The notes beneath the pieces are model-generated. The model was not told where the DNA came from and did no database searches. It saw only the letters and a list, made by a program, of their open reading frames with translations. Source: Trichoplax sp. H2 (taxonomy: Eukaryota; Placozoa; Uniplacotomia; Trichoplacea). Taken from it: a DNA stretch of 64,000 nt. Shown piece by piece: positions 11,749-25,430 of the stretch (position 1 is its first letter; each line of letters begins with the position of its first letter). The stretch lies in contig NOWV01000048.1 of the NCBI GenBank assembly GCA_003344405.1, positions 310,001-374,000 on the forward strand, in the 5' to 3' direction. The position numbers were made by a program, and so were the translations under genes.

Positions 11749-14605
11749 TTAGCTAATTAAAATTTTTCTACTCGATATGAAATACGATGTAGACCAAGGA
11801 TAGAAAACGTCTAGAATTTGAACAATGAATGATATTCTACTTTCAATGTTGAAGTAAATTCATAAGCTATATAGAATATTGGATGGTTATTAATGTCCAA
11901 GTAGCTCTGGTAGTAGTAGATTAGGTGTAAATTGATTGTAAATGTAGCAGTAGTCTGGTAATGTTAGTAGTGATTACAAGATGAAAGCAATTCCAAACTT
12001 ACTCAATATACTCTAGAAGCGAATAAAAGTAAGTAATCTTATTCGCTTCCAAAATTATATGATGAGGCTGTAAATAGAAAGAGAAAAAATTCTTTATAAA
12101 ATTAGCCTTCACATCTGTTGCATCATGAGACGCTGTAAAAATAATCTTACAACTTCAGCAAATTGTTACCGGACAAAAGAGTAAATGCTAGACAACAATA
12201 GATAAATAGGATGAAAGTTTAAACCTATTGTTCTTATCTAAGAGTATGGTAGTTAATCTAGTAGTAGTAATAGACCATTACAATGATGCGGAAAGATTGT
12301 CGCTAGATAACATCGACTGATTAGATAAGGCGAATTTTAACTTGATAAGTTGTTTTAAATTGTTGAACAAGCTTAGTTTTTATTGTTTCTTTCGCATTCA
12401 TATATAATCCGTTGATTTTTGACCTACTATAGCAGTTTGTTACTTAGTAACTCTTAGCACTACCTATCAATATCAAAACCTTGATTTCTCAGTAACAGGA
12501 GCTTTACAATTTTGGGTTTAAGTTATAAAACTACATTAGTAATTATCAATGGGAACGGGCGGTTCATGCTAAAATTATTCCTTGTATAGAATGTTTACGG
12601 ACGAACACTTCAGGGGACGTACTTTGTAAATGCAAGAGCTAAATAACTCCTGCTACTGAACTTTGAACGAACTCTAGTCATGTGGCCAAAAAAGCTTGAG
12701 CTCTTTTAAAAGCCAAACTAATTCATAGCGTATATTAGATTATACTTGTCTAGGCCCGTTTGAAATATAATCATTTCGTCATTTCTATACTGTAAAAAGT
12801 TACACAAGCAGATTATCATAATGTATGCTATAGTCTAAATTGTGTTTCGTAAGCTATACAGACTTAGGAAGAGCCTTAGCTTGGCTTAAAAATAACTTCG
12901 CCATTCATTCAGACATAAGCGATGAGATCAAATTTTGAAAATAATCTGATGGATAGAAATTGTTCATTTATTCACACGGAATATCAGTAAATTAGGATAG
13001 TTGCTGACTGAATTAGCTGCGAAGTTCTAATGGATTATGAACTGCACACCAATGTTCTACACATAAAGAGTATCATAGGCTGAACTTTTACTATCCTACT
13101 TCCAATGATGACATTCGCTAAGTTGCAACGAGATACCCTTAATTAAAACGGAATAATACAGTATTAAATCTCAAATAGCTTATAATATGTCTTAGTAAAC
13201 TACTCTATTGCTTTTATATCACTTTTTTCAACTGATTCACCGTCTTTCTCTTATAATATCAGTAATACCAGGTATAATGCTAGTAATGAATAGAGTAGTT
13301 CGTTAAGACGTAGTAGTTGTAGCAATGGAGCGTTTAAAATTATTTAAACACAAATGTAACTTGTAATTTTACCCATATTGACGCCTTAGATGTTGTTGCA
13401 ATCGACTCCCTCGCTCTATGCATAAATTTGATAAATTACTAGACTATTTTCTTTACTGAGCTCTTGTACTATATTAATTAACTCGCTGTCTTTCTATAAG
13501 TAATTCTAGTAGTAGATTAATCGACATTAGACAATCATAGAAAACAGAAACTCATGTGTACGTTGTGTAATTTACAGTATTAGGTTCTTGTCTAATATTA
13601 TGAAAACACTTTATCATATCAGGATTAAAACTTAGATCATACTGCCACTATGGATTTTTTCCTCATCGATTTACATGTCTCACTCCCAATTTTAGTAAAT
13701 TACTCAGTTGCTTCCATGCCCTTATATTAATCAAACCGTTATTATTTTTTTGTAATATCAGTAAGTAACAAATTAAGTCTACACTCCATGGCTATAATAA
13801 CTGTCGATGAGGAAGTAAATTAAAGCTATATTTTCAATTCTTCACGCTTCTGCAAATATTATCACTATTGATCTTTATATCATAATCACTATTTTAGTTA
13901 ACTACTCATCTACTTCTATTTCCTATACAGTATTAATCAATTAGCCATCTTTCTCATGTAATATTAGTAACAAGAAAATAAATCGATCCTAGTCCAGCTA
14001 TAGCAACTATCTATATACAGTACAGCTAATTTAAATGCAGATTTTAATTTAGCCATATTACTACCGTAGATTGAGTGCCTAGATATTGTTTCATCCGGTG
14101 CTCATCTCACAATCATCAGTTAAAATTTTGTACATCTGTTGCACTATTTTTCCTGTGTGCCTCAGTAATTAAAATAATCTAAAGGTCTAATCATGAAGTA
14201 TTATCTCAATTCTACCATCATATAACGGTTGTCACGTGATCGTCCGCTAGCTCCTAATCTAATATGAGAACCATAGCCTATAACAATTTATTTGATGATA
14301 ATGTTAATGGTTTGATTTATCAGCACCCACTATTTCATTCTAAATAAGTTGAGTATAAATTAAGTATTTCACTATTCTAACATAAAATATTGGATAGAAA
14401 AGTATACCCATATAAAATGCATATCACGATCATAGCAGAACGTAATGGTATGGAAGCTAATTGAAAAAATTGAAAATGTATTGCTCTCTATTAATATCTT
14501 GGTTAACATACGATAGGTGGACGACTAAAATGATTTCTACAAGTTTTATCTATTGAAATTTTTATTTCAACTTAATATTAAAACCATGATCAAATTGTTG
14601 GTTGA
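11749..14605. other. Intergenic region between GALNT copies B and A
   Basis: 2.9 kb without a supportable gene. It contains the promoter side of copy A and the 3' flank of copy B. A diverged repeat array occupies its right part (13190-14030). The word acatctgttgc occurs at 12111 and again at 14132, and similar words recur in other gaps. Confidence 0.5.
13190..14030. repeat. Diverged tandem repeats upstream of GALNT copy A
   Basis: About four loosely related units starting near 13196, 13435, 13696 and 13897. Each holds an aaattactc-like start, a TATTAATCAA-like block, then a word like ctttctcttataatatcagtaa, and often 'ccatggctataataactg' after it. Spacing is irregular (200-260 bp) and divergence is high. 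A related word group appears near 42240-42320 upstream of copy E. Confidence 0.5.
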
Positions 14606-17600
14606 TTAGCGCATTAGCTTGTTTCCAGAATTTACAGTGTAATAATCAAAGGTCCAAACTTGAGTTAGGCTACCATTGCATGGTAAGATCACAGGATTTA
14701 AGTCAGTTCCGCGATCGATACACAAGCCACTGTGGACATGCTTAATAACATCTTTCTAAAAATTGAAAATATTTCAGCATTAAATAGGATTTACATATAT
14801 AAAAGTCCTTAAACCTTTCGGATTTCATTATTTGACTGCGTATTCATTTTATCTATAGCACCAACAACAGGCATACACTGTATAGCTGGTAGTTTTAGCC
14901 GCATTATTAAGATCAGGATAGAAAATATCAATAATATAGCATTACTAACACCTGGGCTGAAAATACTAATAACATGAAAAATGATGCTGTAACAAAGGAT
15001 AAAATAATTTTATCTGAAATGTTCATATTCCATCTTTGTTACTCATCAACAAAGCACTGAGTAAGCTTAGACTAGTTTATGAATAGTGTCAAAGTAATAT
15101 TCAAGTAATTATACTTTACTTGCATCATACTTTCGTAGACTATTATTAAATTGCAGTAGATAAGTCGTAAAATAGTTATAGATTTATATTTACTAGGTTG
15201 TCTATATATGTGAGGCTCATTCCTATACATGTAAATATAATGATTTAGAGTTATATAGTACTGTATGAACGACCTAAGAATAACATGATAGTTACCTTTT
15301 GGTGTAGCCATTTTTGATTGCCACCTATGCGATGACATTCTGCCATTTGGATTTTGAAGCCAGGCATAATAAATGATGCATCTAGGCAAGCATCATTCCA
15401 GGAAATTTCTTTTCTTGAAGTGTATGCAAACAGCTAGAAGAAGAATTTATGAAAATTTTTTAGTTCTTTTAGGGAAAATATTCCTACAAATTTGTGATCA
15501 ACCCTTACTATCTTAAGATCTCTAATTTTAGAACAAATAACATTAATTAATTTAATTATGTCTTACCATTGTATCTCGCTGGATATTACATGGAGATAAT
15601 CCAAGAAAAGTATTGGATGTTCGGCCGAATGTGTCAAGGCACATATTAGAGATTGGATTTCTAACCTATAAATTAAAGATCTGGTCATAAGATTGTCATA
15701 GATACTAAGTAAAATACTTTCAACTTAAAATAATTGTATTGATCCATGCCCAATCGAATCTACGTATTTAGAAATAATGATACTTTCTAATAGAATTTTA
15801 CGCTTAATAGATAGGCCAAATTTAATATCTAAGAATTTTACAGTAATATAAATACTTTCTTCATCGCTTTACTATATAAAATACAGTGGATATCAATTCG
15901 AATAGTTATAGCACTCATTATTCCTATAATCATTGACCAGTCATACATTAATGTTAGAAAGCACTAATATCGACGTGTATTTGGTTACTCGTTCATCGAA
16001 TAGGTCAGTAATACTTACTTTGCCCGTAGCTATCGCCGTCTCATTTGGCAATATTACATCGGTAAACACATTTTGTAAATACCATCGGAAACTTCTACAC
16101 TTTAGCCTTTGGCGTAATTTTAAATTTTCACTTATATCGCCAAAAGATTGATCAGTTAGATAGGGATGGCGCTGATAGAAAAATTTTTTATAGTCATCCA
16201 TCCATACTTCGGCCACACGTTGATAGTTCTTATTAGCAATACTGTGTAAAGATACAGATGTATCATAAGGCTGAACCTCACGAAATACATGACCAACATG
16301 AGAGCAAGGAATAATTTCCAATTTACCACCACATTGCCAAACCTGGTAGGAAAAATAGGCATCGATAGCAATATAGAAGTTACAATTATTTTCAAAGTAT
16401 TGGTAATAGCAAATTAATTGCTCTAGGATCCATTTCCAATTGCAGTTTAAATGATATTAGCCAATTTAAATGGTCTATGATATCATAACAGTTGATTGTA
16501 CTAAAAACAGTAGAGTAGATGATAAAGCGTGCGCTATAGGAGATTAAAGTTAATGACTTCAAAATGAAATAATTACTCCATGATCTACTTATACTTTCGT
16601 TTTAAATAATATTAGTTGATATAAATGAGTATCTGATAAAATATTGTGTACATGTAGTCATTGTTGCTTAATTATAGGTATTCACCTTAAGTAATACTTG
16701 TACTATAGGTTATTTGCTACTTAACATACTATGTATAGTCTAAGTACCTTAAAAGATAATTCCATATTTTCGGCACCCCAAATTTCTAATCCTCTATCGT
16801 ATGTTCCAAGTTCTAAAAAATATTCGCGATCTATAGCAAATAACCCACCAGCCATAGTTGGCGATCTGAAACAAAGAATTCATTAGTTATTTCAAAATAT
16901 AATTTTACAGCTCTTTATAGCTGCTTGCTGCTCTGTCTTAAGGCCAAGAAATTAGAAGGGAAGCTGTATATATACACTCATAACTAATATTGTCTTCAGA
17001 TTGAAAGCCTAATAGCTTTATTCCTGCTGTCGTGCATGTGGAATTACAGTAGTTCATTTTATTAAAGTTAGAGACGAGCTCGATAGCATCCTAAAATAAC
17101 CTCTTCATCCTCATTTCTTGCTTACCTCATAGGATCTGTCGCTGAGGTGCGACGTAGTCGTTCTGATGTAGGAGCAATCGACCATTTAAAGCTTAAATCC
17201 CAATTAAATGTGCCTCGTAAAACACCACTAGGTCCATATTTATAGGCGAAATTATTCAAATCGATAGAATCAATTTCTGGGCAAACCACTGTAGTACGAT
17301 CTTGATGAATTCGGTTCAGTAAAGGCTCCAACCACCCAATTGTAACTTCGCAATGAGCATCCAAGAATGTGACGATGGGGGCTGATGTTTGCTCCAGGCC
17401 TACAATCAACAACAAGATCGGACGAGAACTTTGATAAGCATGTCAGAAAAGCTTCTATCCTAGAGCATGCAAGCGATTAATATAGCTAGAGTTGAGATTG
17501 AATCTAATACCTCGTAATCGCGCTCGGATTAATCCTTCTCGCTGAGAATTATGATGTAGTCGAACTTTATCAAGTTGTCGAACATATTCTTCTAATGGCT

Positions 17601-19863
17601 GATGAAGTTCCTCTAAACCACGGAGTAAAGCAAAAAAAAAAAGACAGAGTGGGCTTATTTCTAAATTAGTAATCAATCTGCTGAGAAATCTATAGAACCT
17701 ATGATGTAGTTCGTATTGAATTAGCGAAAACGGCATCAAATCGACGAGAGTTTGTCAAGATGGATAGACTTACCATGGCCAACAACATCACTGCTATCAT
17801 CGACTAGAATTACTTCATGCAAGAGATCTGGTGGAGATCGATCTAATACACTATGGACAGTTCGCATTAAAGTTGACCATGCCTCGTTATAAAAGACGAT
17901 AACTACACTTGTAGAAGGTAAATCGACCGGATAAGTCATACTTTTACACCTAGAAATGAATGATGGTCAAGTTAAAATTCCATTTTGCTTAAATCATGAT
18001 TGGATAATGGCGTTGCAGTTCTACTATAAATTGGTAGTTTTGAATATTATTTTAAATAATTGTTCTATCAGACATGTCGATACAAGCTGTTGGACAGTAA
18101 TCACATGTACTATATTTAATTTTATCATAAGATGTTCAATCATACTCTAAAATTTTCAAGATTACTATATAAAATGCGGTACGAGTAGGTAAATTCTAAA
18201 GAACAGCAAGATTATAAGCAATACTGCTGATCCTTGAATGATCATGCCTGCAAGAATAAAGGAGCCATAACCTAAAATTGTCATCCTATTAAAGCCTTAT
18301 ATGTTCTCTACCAATATTTAAAACAAAAAGAGCAAAAATCAAGATAGAACTAGACCTACAGTAAATAAGCTATGTGATTATTGAGGCACCAGTATACATG
18401 TAAAGCGATCTGGTTCACTTTATAAAATAATCAACTCGGTTATTTGATAAAACGACTGGTTAACTGTATTAAATTAGCAATGCTTGGGTGACTTTGTAAG
18501 CAAGTCCATTACTCTGTAAAATTAATGATTAGCTTGGCGAATCTGACCTAATATACGGTATACATTAATCTCAACCTGGGAATCATTTTGAAACAAATAT
18601 CAGTGCCTTCTCTCTAGTACAGTACGTTAACTTAAAAATCTGTACTCAAGTCCCCTAACGACATAGCCATGCTTAATTAATCTTCACGATAACATAAATT
18701 AATCTCAATCTAGGAATCATTTTGAAGTAAATACCAGTGCTTTTCTACTAGTATTTTAAGTTAAAAATCTACACTAAAGCTTGTTAACGACATAGCAAAG
18801 CTTAATGATTCCTGGGATCTTCACAATAATACACACTAATCTCAACCTAGGAATCATTTTGTAATAAGTACCGGTGCTTAGCCTGTATTTTAACTTAAAA
18901 CTTGTACTAAAGCTCGCTAACGACATGGCAAAGCTTAATAATCCCTGGATCTTCATGACGATACATAAGAATTTCAATTTAGGAATCATTTAGAAATAAA
19001 TATTGGTGCCTCCTCTGCCAGTAATGTAGCTTAAAAATCTGTACTAAAGCTTGCCGATGATATAGTAAAGCTTAATAGTCTCTGGGATGGTAGAGTATAA
19101 TATCCACCTTCTGTACTTACATTTCGGGACGAGGATCAGGCAATGTTCTTTGTAAGGAAATTCGATCACTGACCCACTGATTAAAGTGATTTCTTTGAAA
19201 TAGCTCTTCACTTAGTTGTTGATATTCTTTAGGAACATCGACTGGACGACCATATTCACCGGGTGCAGCAGGTTTATGGTTTTGAGGCAATGCTGGTTGA
19301 AATACTGGCCTTTCTTTCCCACTTGTTCGTTTCTTGTCATGACTTTGCCGTTCATCGGCTGCTTTATGAGCATCTTGAGCCTGTTTAATTTTCTTCTTAA
19401 TTTGATCTTCAGCTGCAATTTTCATTTTCTGAAAGATATTAATTGATTTCTTGGTCGTTGCAATGGGAGTTACTTTCTTGGATTTAGCAATAGCATCTTT
19501 ATCATCAACATTTTTCTTGCCTTGCTGTTTTCGATTACTTTTATCTTTTTGAACATCACTATCTTTACTTTTCTTTGGCTCTCTATCAGAGTCCTTTAAT
19601 TTCTTGCCGTCATCATCACCTTTATCACGATGACTGGATTGAGCTTTAGTCTTGTCTTGATTTAATTCTTCCTTGTTCTTCATATTATTTCTTTCCACAT
19701 CTTGTTCCTTTTTATTACCAGGTAAATTCTCTTCAGCTAAATCGTTAGAATGGCTACTACCAAAGATGGATGACAGAACAATTTGTGCTATGTAAAAAGC
19801 GCCAATACCCATTAAAATGATTATCAACGTATACCGACATCGTCTTCTTCTGTTAATCATCAT
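14606..19863 (-). CDS. GALNT array copy B: polypeptide N-acetylgalactosaminyltransferase
   Basis: Starts mucin-type O-glycans by moving GalNAc from UDP-GalNAc to Ser/Thr in the Golgi. Nine exons: 19863-19121, 17949-17774, 17612-17511, 17399-17126, 16865-16748, 16342-16019, 15665-15567, 15433-15296, 14755-14606; 707 residues, the longest of the array. After the basic cytosolic [11 protein letters not shown] comes one membrane segment (about 12-33). A stem of about 170 residues follows, rich in Lys, Asp, Glu and Gln. Then come FHNEA-type FYNEAWS, DAH (354-356), WGAEN (461-465, Gly to Ala against the common WGGEN) and VGH (His489). The lectin domain starts near 580 and carries CLD, CLD and CID repeats, with QKW and QVW motifs. 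Metal and donor motifs are present, so activity is likely. Which vertebrate GALNT it matches best cannot be told by eye. Confidence 0.95.
18561..19090. repeat. Four-copy tandem repeat in intron 1 of GALNT copy B
   Basis: Four units of about 133 bp start near 18561, 18694, 18831 and 18963. Each reads ttaatctcaacctaggaatc, then cattttgaaataaatat..gtgc, then a 'gttaacttaaaaatctgtac' block and 'taacgacatagcaaagctta', and ends with a ctgggatcttca-like stretch. The array stops about 30 bp before the donor site of the stem exon. Copies are clearly related but diverged. Confidence 0.85.
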
Positions 19864-20426
19864 TTTGAATTTCTTAATTCGTTAAAGATTACCAATAATA
19901 TTTGACAAAAGTATATCGATCGATATTGGATAGGATGTAGGATTAAAGATTAGTAATATAAATCAAGGTTGGAGTATTTTTGCGATCTACCGGATCAAAG
20001 ATATTTGAAGGGATATAAATAAAAGTGATCTTAAAACCTAGAGTGTTAAATTTCAACTAAGCTTCTAGTTATTGTTCCTGGATAGTCATTTTTTGTATGA
20101 AATATGGCCGCCTAGTCTTGCAATGACCTACTGTATTTACTGTATACCGCATAGCCAGTAGATTTCCTATGTATATTTATTCTTTATGTTAGGAAAGCTT
20201 ATATCGAGTGATAGCTTGTAGCCATTATGGTTAGTTTTGGCATAATAAATTAATTGTCATCTGGTATGCCAATGCAAGGCCATCTGTTGCCAGAACAACC
20301 CTGATTCAAATAATTATTCTGCTGTAGGATGGAACGATTAAATTGCTTAAACTATGCCTTTGTAAGTATACCTTTGGCCAGCCAGATCATTGTCCATTTG
20401 AACAAAGCCATTTTCTGCATTGAGAA

Positions 20427-20711
20427 TAAAATGATATACCCGTATATAAGATCAAGCCCACGCCTAAAAGTGGAAAGGAGTATAATAATTTCATCCTTTG
20501 ACTATTTTCATACAAGGCCTAGATAGAGCGAGTGTTTCGGTTTAGAAATACGATTAAAGTACTTTTACAAATAAAATGATACACAAAATCAAGTCTACGC
20601 CCAAAACTGGAGAGGAATACGCGTATAATTTCATCCTTTTGACCATTTTCATAATATGGCCAGATGGAACGAGCGCCTCGTTTTATAAACATAATCAAGG
20701 ACTTTTGCACC
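20427..20711. repeat. Two-copy tandem repeat, unit about 143 bp
   Basis: Copies at about 20427-20569 and 20570-20711 share aaaatgatac, atcaag.c.acgcc.aaa, 'tataatttcatccttt' and ttgac.attttcata, then a cgag...tcg.tttt block ending near acttttgcac. Non-coding, moderately diverged. Confidence 0.75.
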
Positions 20712-20830
20712 TTAAGAGGCTTTTCTGTAGCATCTGTTACAAATAACTACGAGGACTAATTTAAAATAATCGTTATCACAACGTTATAGTCTCATAGCCA
20801 CTACTTCTACTCATTTAGTCTCTATTTAGG

Positions 20831-21100
20831 AGTTACCTTGGCGATCAGATCAGATATAAAATTTTGCTCATAGCTCAATGTCTACCCCTGAAATTTTATT
20901 CCTATCGAAGCGAAATTCATAATACATTGTTTCAAATCGTTTGAAAGTGAAATTATTTTCCCTCGGTTTCCTTGGCGATCGAATGGAACATGAAATTCTG
21001 TTCATAGCTCAATGCTTACCACTGAAATTTTATTTCTATCGAAACGAAATTCATAACGCTTTATTTCAGATCGTTTAAAAGTAAAATTTTTTGCTATAGT
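20831..21100. repeat. Two-copy tandem repeat, unit about 135 bp
   Basis: Copies at about 20831-20965 and 20966-21100 share 'ccttggcgatc', 'tcatagctcaatg', 'ctgaaattttatt', 'ctatcgaa.cgaaattcata' and 'tcgtttgaaagt'. Distinct in sequence from the 143-bp repeat just to its left. Confidence 0.8.
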
Positions 21101-22123
21101 TTTCCTTTTTTAGAGTACATAATTAATCAGCTTCAGAATAGGTTGTACCAAGATAGATTTATTATCGTAAGTTTGCTTGTTGTTGTCATGAATGTAAAGC
21201 GTCTTTGGTTTCAATAATGAATAAAATGGATTCGTAAGTACTATCATAAAGCAATTTTTTGCTTTAGCATCAACTTTTAAATCCACAAATGGAAGTCTAC
21301 TAGATTCCAAAGGAAGATGCATAAGGATAGTTCTACAAAATTCTATTATCCGATCTCACGCTCATGAAATATTGCAGTGTGTTGTTAATACACTGTAACA
21401 TCTCTTGTTAGCGTAGATCGCCAAATGGCTTAAGATTCATAAGGTAGTTCTATTTATCTGATCTTCTACTCACTGGTATAGATGCGCTATCAAATAGGCA
21501 ATAGATCTATTCTCGATGGGCAGATATTGTATCATCTCTCCTTAACTATCAACTATAGTACGACTCAAAGCGTAAATTCGCGATACTACTGTAATTTACA
21601 TTCAGAGAGAATACCTATAAGAAACGTAAACATACAGCACAATATGTAGAAGGATTACACTATAGCACTATAAACGTCAATATCTTGGGAAAATATTTAT
21701 TCATAAGCATATAATCACCTTTTTGATGATTCTACCTGATCAATCTATTTAGACACGAAAGATAAGGAAAGTCGATAAAAACCTGATAGCAACAGTACAT
21801 TATTTCTCCACTGATTATCATTAATCAATGTTTTTAAAGAAATTGTTTTATATTATTATTTTAGGACATTTATTCTGTAATCGAGATACGAATCTTAATA
21901 AATTTTCAATCGTAAAGGTGAAAATGTAAATTAAAATTAAAAGGCAAAAGTTCTAATGCGTATTCATTATCATATCATAACTCATTTTTCTAATATTGGT
22001 TTGCTAATGTACTGTAATAACATCAAAAATTTTCGTGAATATTAAAAAGACAATTTCTTCCTGTACACATTCCTATCATTAGTCTGAATTTATTCAGTAA
22101 TAAAATAATTTTTTTAATGCAGC

Positions 22124-25100
22124 CTAAATCTTGACTTTGGGTGTAACATTGAGGTAGTACTTTTCAAAAATCCACTTCTGGGATTCACCTCCATCGCAGA
22201 CTGCTATAATTGGATTACCGCCAGATCCACGGTCCAAGCACATACCGCTTGTACCATGCCGAATTGGACCATCCTATCAAGTTATATAAGTTAATTACTT
22301 CCGTGTTTATTAATACCATGATAACCGTTCTTCAGTTAATAAATTTCTAAAATAAACCTTTCATTGTATTTTATCCATGACTCAAAAAAAAAATGATACC
22401 TTTTCATGTATCCAAAGCTGATTGCCTTTCATACCATGACATTCGTAAAGCTGAACTTTAGTTCCGGGATTGTAATCAGATACATCGAGACATATGTCTT
22501 GCACGACGAGCTCTTGTCGAACAGTAAACGAAATAATCTACAATTTTTCGAGTATTTTAAATGAAATAAATGGGATGTACATTTATGTAATCCTACGATT
22601 AAACTGTGCATTCAGCTAACATATGAGAAACATTAATTATTACCATTGTCATTGCAGAGAGTGTACATGGACTAAGTCCAATATAGCTTAATTTTGGTCT
22701 ACTAAGTGAATCCAAGCACATATTTGAGGCAGGATTCCTGACCTTAATAAAGTAAATAAATTGATTAATGATCAAAGTAATCGCATAAAGTAAAGACAAA
22801 ACAGCACAAAATACCTTTCCCTTTGCTATTACAGATTCATTAGGTAAGACTGCATCAGTATAGATGTTTTCCAGATACCACTTGAAAGATTTACACTTTA
22901 GCTTTTTGCGAATTTCAAGGCGTTTGCTAATATCGCCATATGCATGACCACGTAGGTGAGGTTGGCGTTGATAGAAAAATTCTTTATAGCCATCCATCCA
23001 AACCTCAGCAACACGCTGAGAATTTTTACCCAATGTATCAACAACACCTTTAGGAAATCCGTACGGTTGACTTTTACGAAATACATGGCCCACATGTGAG
23101 CAAGGGACTATTTCCAGAGTACCACCACATTGCCATATCTAAGGTCAATTATATCAATGAAAGCATTTATAAACGTAATCAAGCAGGTTACATGCTTACA
23201 ATACGGCGCTTTGTTTACCACTATTAAATTCAATTTAATTCAATTTATACTACTCGATATATCATCAAAATTACTAGTTCAAACTCTATATGACAATTAT
23301 GTTGGTATTGAGGATATATTAAGAATTAAAGAGATAAATAAGGTAGATATTGTAAAGAAACGGCTAGGTACCCTGAAAGATATCTCCAAATTTTCTCCAC
23401 CCCAAATATCCATTTCTTCATCGTATGTCCCAATTTCTTTAAAGTAATCACGGTTTATTGCAAATAGACCACCGGCCATAGTAGGAGTTCTGGTATATAA
23501 AATTAAATAAAGCAATTACGCCATTTAATTGAAATAATTGAAATAATTTGCTAAGTAGTGATTAGAAAAGATTAACATACCTAACAGGATCGATAGGTGA
23601 TTGACGCCGCTTTTGTTCTTCAGTCGAAACAGCTCTCCACCGAAAATGTAGATCCCAATTAAAAATCCCCCTCATTAAACCACTAGGACCATATTGATAT
23701 GCGAAATTTTCGTCACTAATAACGTCAATTTCAGGACAGACTACGGTGCTTCGATCATTATAGATTCGCTCTAGTAAAGGTTCTAGCCAGCCGGTATTAG
23801 CCTCACAATGGGCATCCAAAAAAGTTACCACAGGAGCTTTAGAAGCAGCGAAACCTGTCACAAAAATAATGGTAAGGTATATTCTTTAAAGTTTAATTAA
23901 AGCACATGGTCGTACGTCTACTATTATTAATATTTAAATATAAGTATAAAATCATATTTTAAATTAAATTTACAAAGAAAGCTATTGTTAGTAATAAAAT
24001 ACAATCGATCTTAGGAAAAACACTCTTACCATTTAATCTAGATCGAATTAAACCTTCTCGTTTTTTATTACGTATTATTTTTACTTTTGCAAGTTTTGCA
24101 ATATACGCATCAAGAGGGGCATGTAGCTCTTCTGTATAAAATGAAGTGATTTACTATTAAAATTTAATAGACGGTGAAGAACATAGTGTAGAATAATATA
24201 ACATATATTCAAAAGACAAGATGTCATATTACGTTTAGTATTCCTATGAAAAGTTGGAAATACAGTAATTACTTATACAAAGAATCCTAACCAATATTGT
24301 ACTTAATAATGTCAAAGACCTACCATGTCCACTAACAACACTTTTATCATCGACAAGTATGATCTCTATAAGTAAATCAGGAGCAGTCCGATCAAGGACA
24401 CTATGAATCGTTCTGAGTAAAGTGGACCAAGCTTCGTTGTGAAATACAATAACTACACTAGTAGGAGGTAAATCACCAGGATATACTTTGTCTTTACACC
24501 TTGAGTTAGGAAACAATAACAATGGCTTAACTTAGAATCGAACAAAGCATTTTACTAGTATTGTCGTCCTACAGACTACTTTTAAAGAATAAAGATTAAC
24601 TAAGAACTACTATTATACACTGATTTTGTGATAATTCTACTACGGGTTATCTCGTAGATTATATAGAAACATCTATATTATACACATTGAGACAAAATAA
24701 GATTACTCCAATTATTACTTTTAAATATGTGTTAATTGTAACTTTTAATAAGCTAGTTTCTCGAACCACTTTAGGAAGGTACACTGCTACCGCCTATCGC
24801 AATAAGGTATCAATTAAATTTGATTACTATAACTTAGTCTGTAAGTAGTTCTTAAGCAGTAACTACTGCATCCACTCAGCACAATGGTTATACGGTATAT
24901 CAATACTCATTGAACGCATAAAAAATTTACAATTTTGGCCTGGCATCGGGTAATATTCGATGTAACGAGATTTTATCACTGGCCCATTGGTTGAATTTGT
25001 TGCGTTCGAATAGACGTTTACTCTCTATTAAAAATTCTTTAGGTATGTCAACTGCTTTTCCATTCTCTCCAGGTGCATCTTTGATATAGCCTTTAGGCAT

Positions 25101-25430
25101 TGTTGGTTGAAATACATGCCTACTATGCAGTTTAATAGGGGCATTTCCATGGGGCAGATTTTCATGGTGATCGTCTTTATTAGTATTTTTTTTACCAAAT
25201 TGATTGTCTTGATGAACGTCACGTCGTTTACTAACATTATTTGAATGATGTTGATCGGATTCAAGATGTTTGTTATGATCATCTTGATGAACATTTCGAT
25301 CATTATCCTGATTAAGAACTTGTTTGGATTTTTCAGTCTTTGTAGTGACAGTTCGTAACAGAGTAATAGTCCATAGTGCTAATAGGACACAGAGAACGAA
25401 GACAATTGGTCTCTTTCTTCTGGTCAGCAT
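22124..25430 (-). CDS. GALNT array copy C: polypeptide N-acetylgalactosaminyltransferase
   Basis: Nine exons: 25430-24931, 24499-24324, 24131-24030, 23854-23581, 23489-23372, 23138-22815, 22742-22644, 22537-22400, 22273-22124; 626 residues. Basic start MLTRRKR and a membrane segment at about 8-26, then a stem rich in His, Asp, Asn and Lys. This is the most canonical copy: [17 protein letters not shown] (DAH 273-275), [16 protein letters not shown] (380-384) and [10 protein letters not shown] (His408). All three lectin repeats have CLD (MCLDSL, ICLDVSD, MCLDRG), with QLW and QKW motifs. Copy C is the most suitable reference when judging losses in copy A. Spacing to neighbours (2.3 and 2.9 kb) and strand are uniform across the array. 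Expected to be an active Golgi enzyme. Confidence 0.96.

Larger units (their letters stand above)
19864..22123. other. Intergenic region between GALNT copies C and B
   Basis: 2.3 kb holding the promoter side of copy B and the 3' flank of copy C. Two separate two-copy repeats are described on their own. A short open frame on the minus strand at 21110-21322 shows no recognisable domain. I see no other gene. Confidence 0.5.

Noticed and set aside
14830-14960. Possible lectin exon of GALNT copy B
   Set aside because: The translated stretch does not match the lectin repeat; the real second-to-last exon is 15296-15433 with CLD and correct phases.
21110-21322. Minus-strand open frame of 70 codons
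   Set aside because: No family match and no neighbouring exon; it abuts the 135-bp repeat pair.
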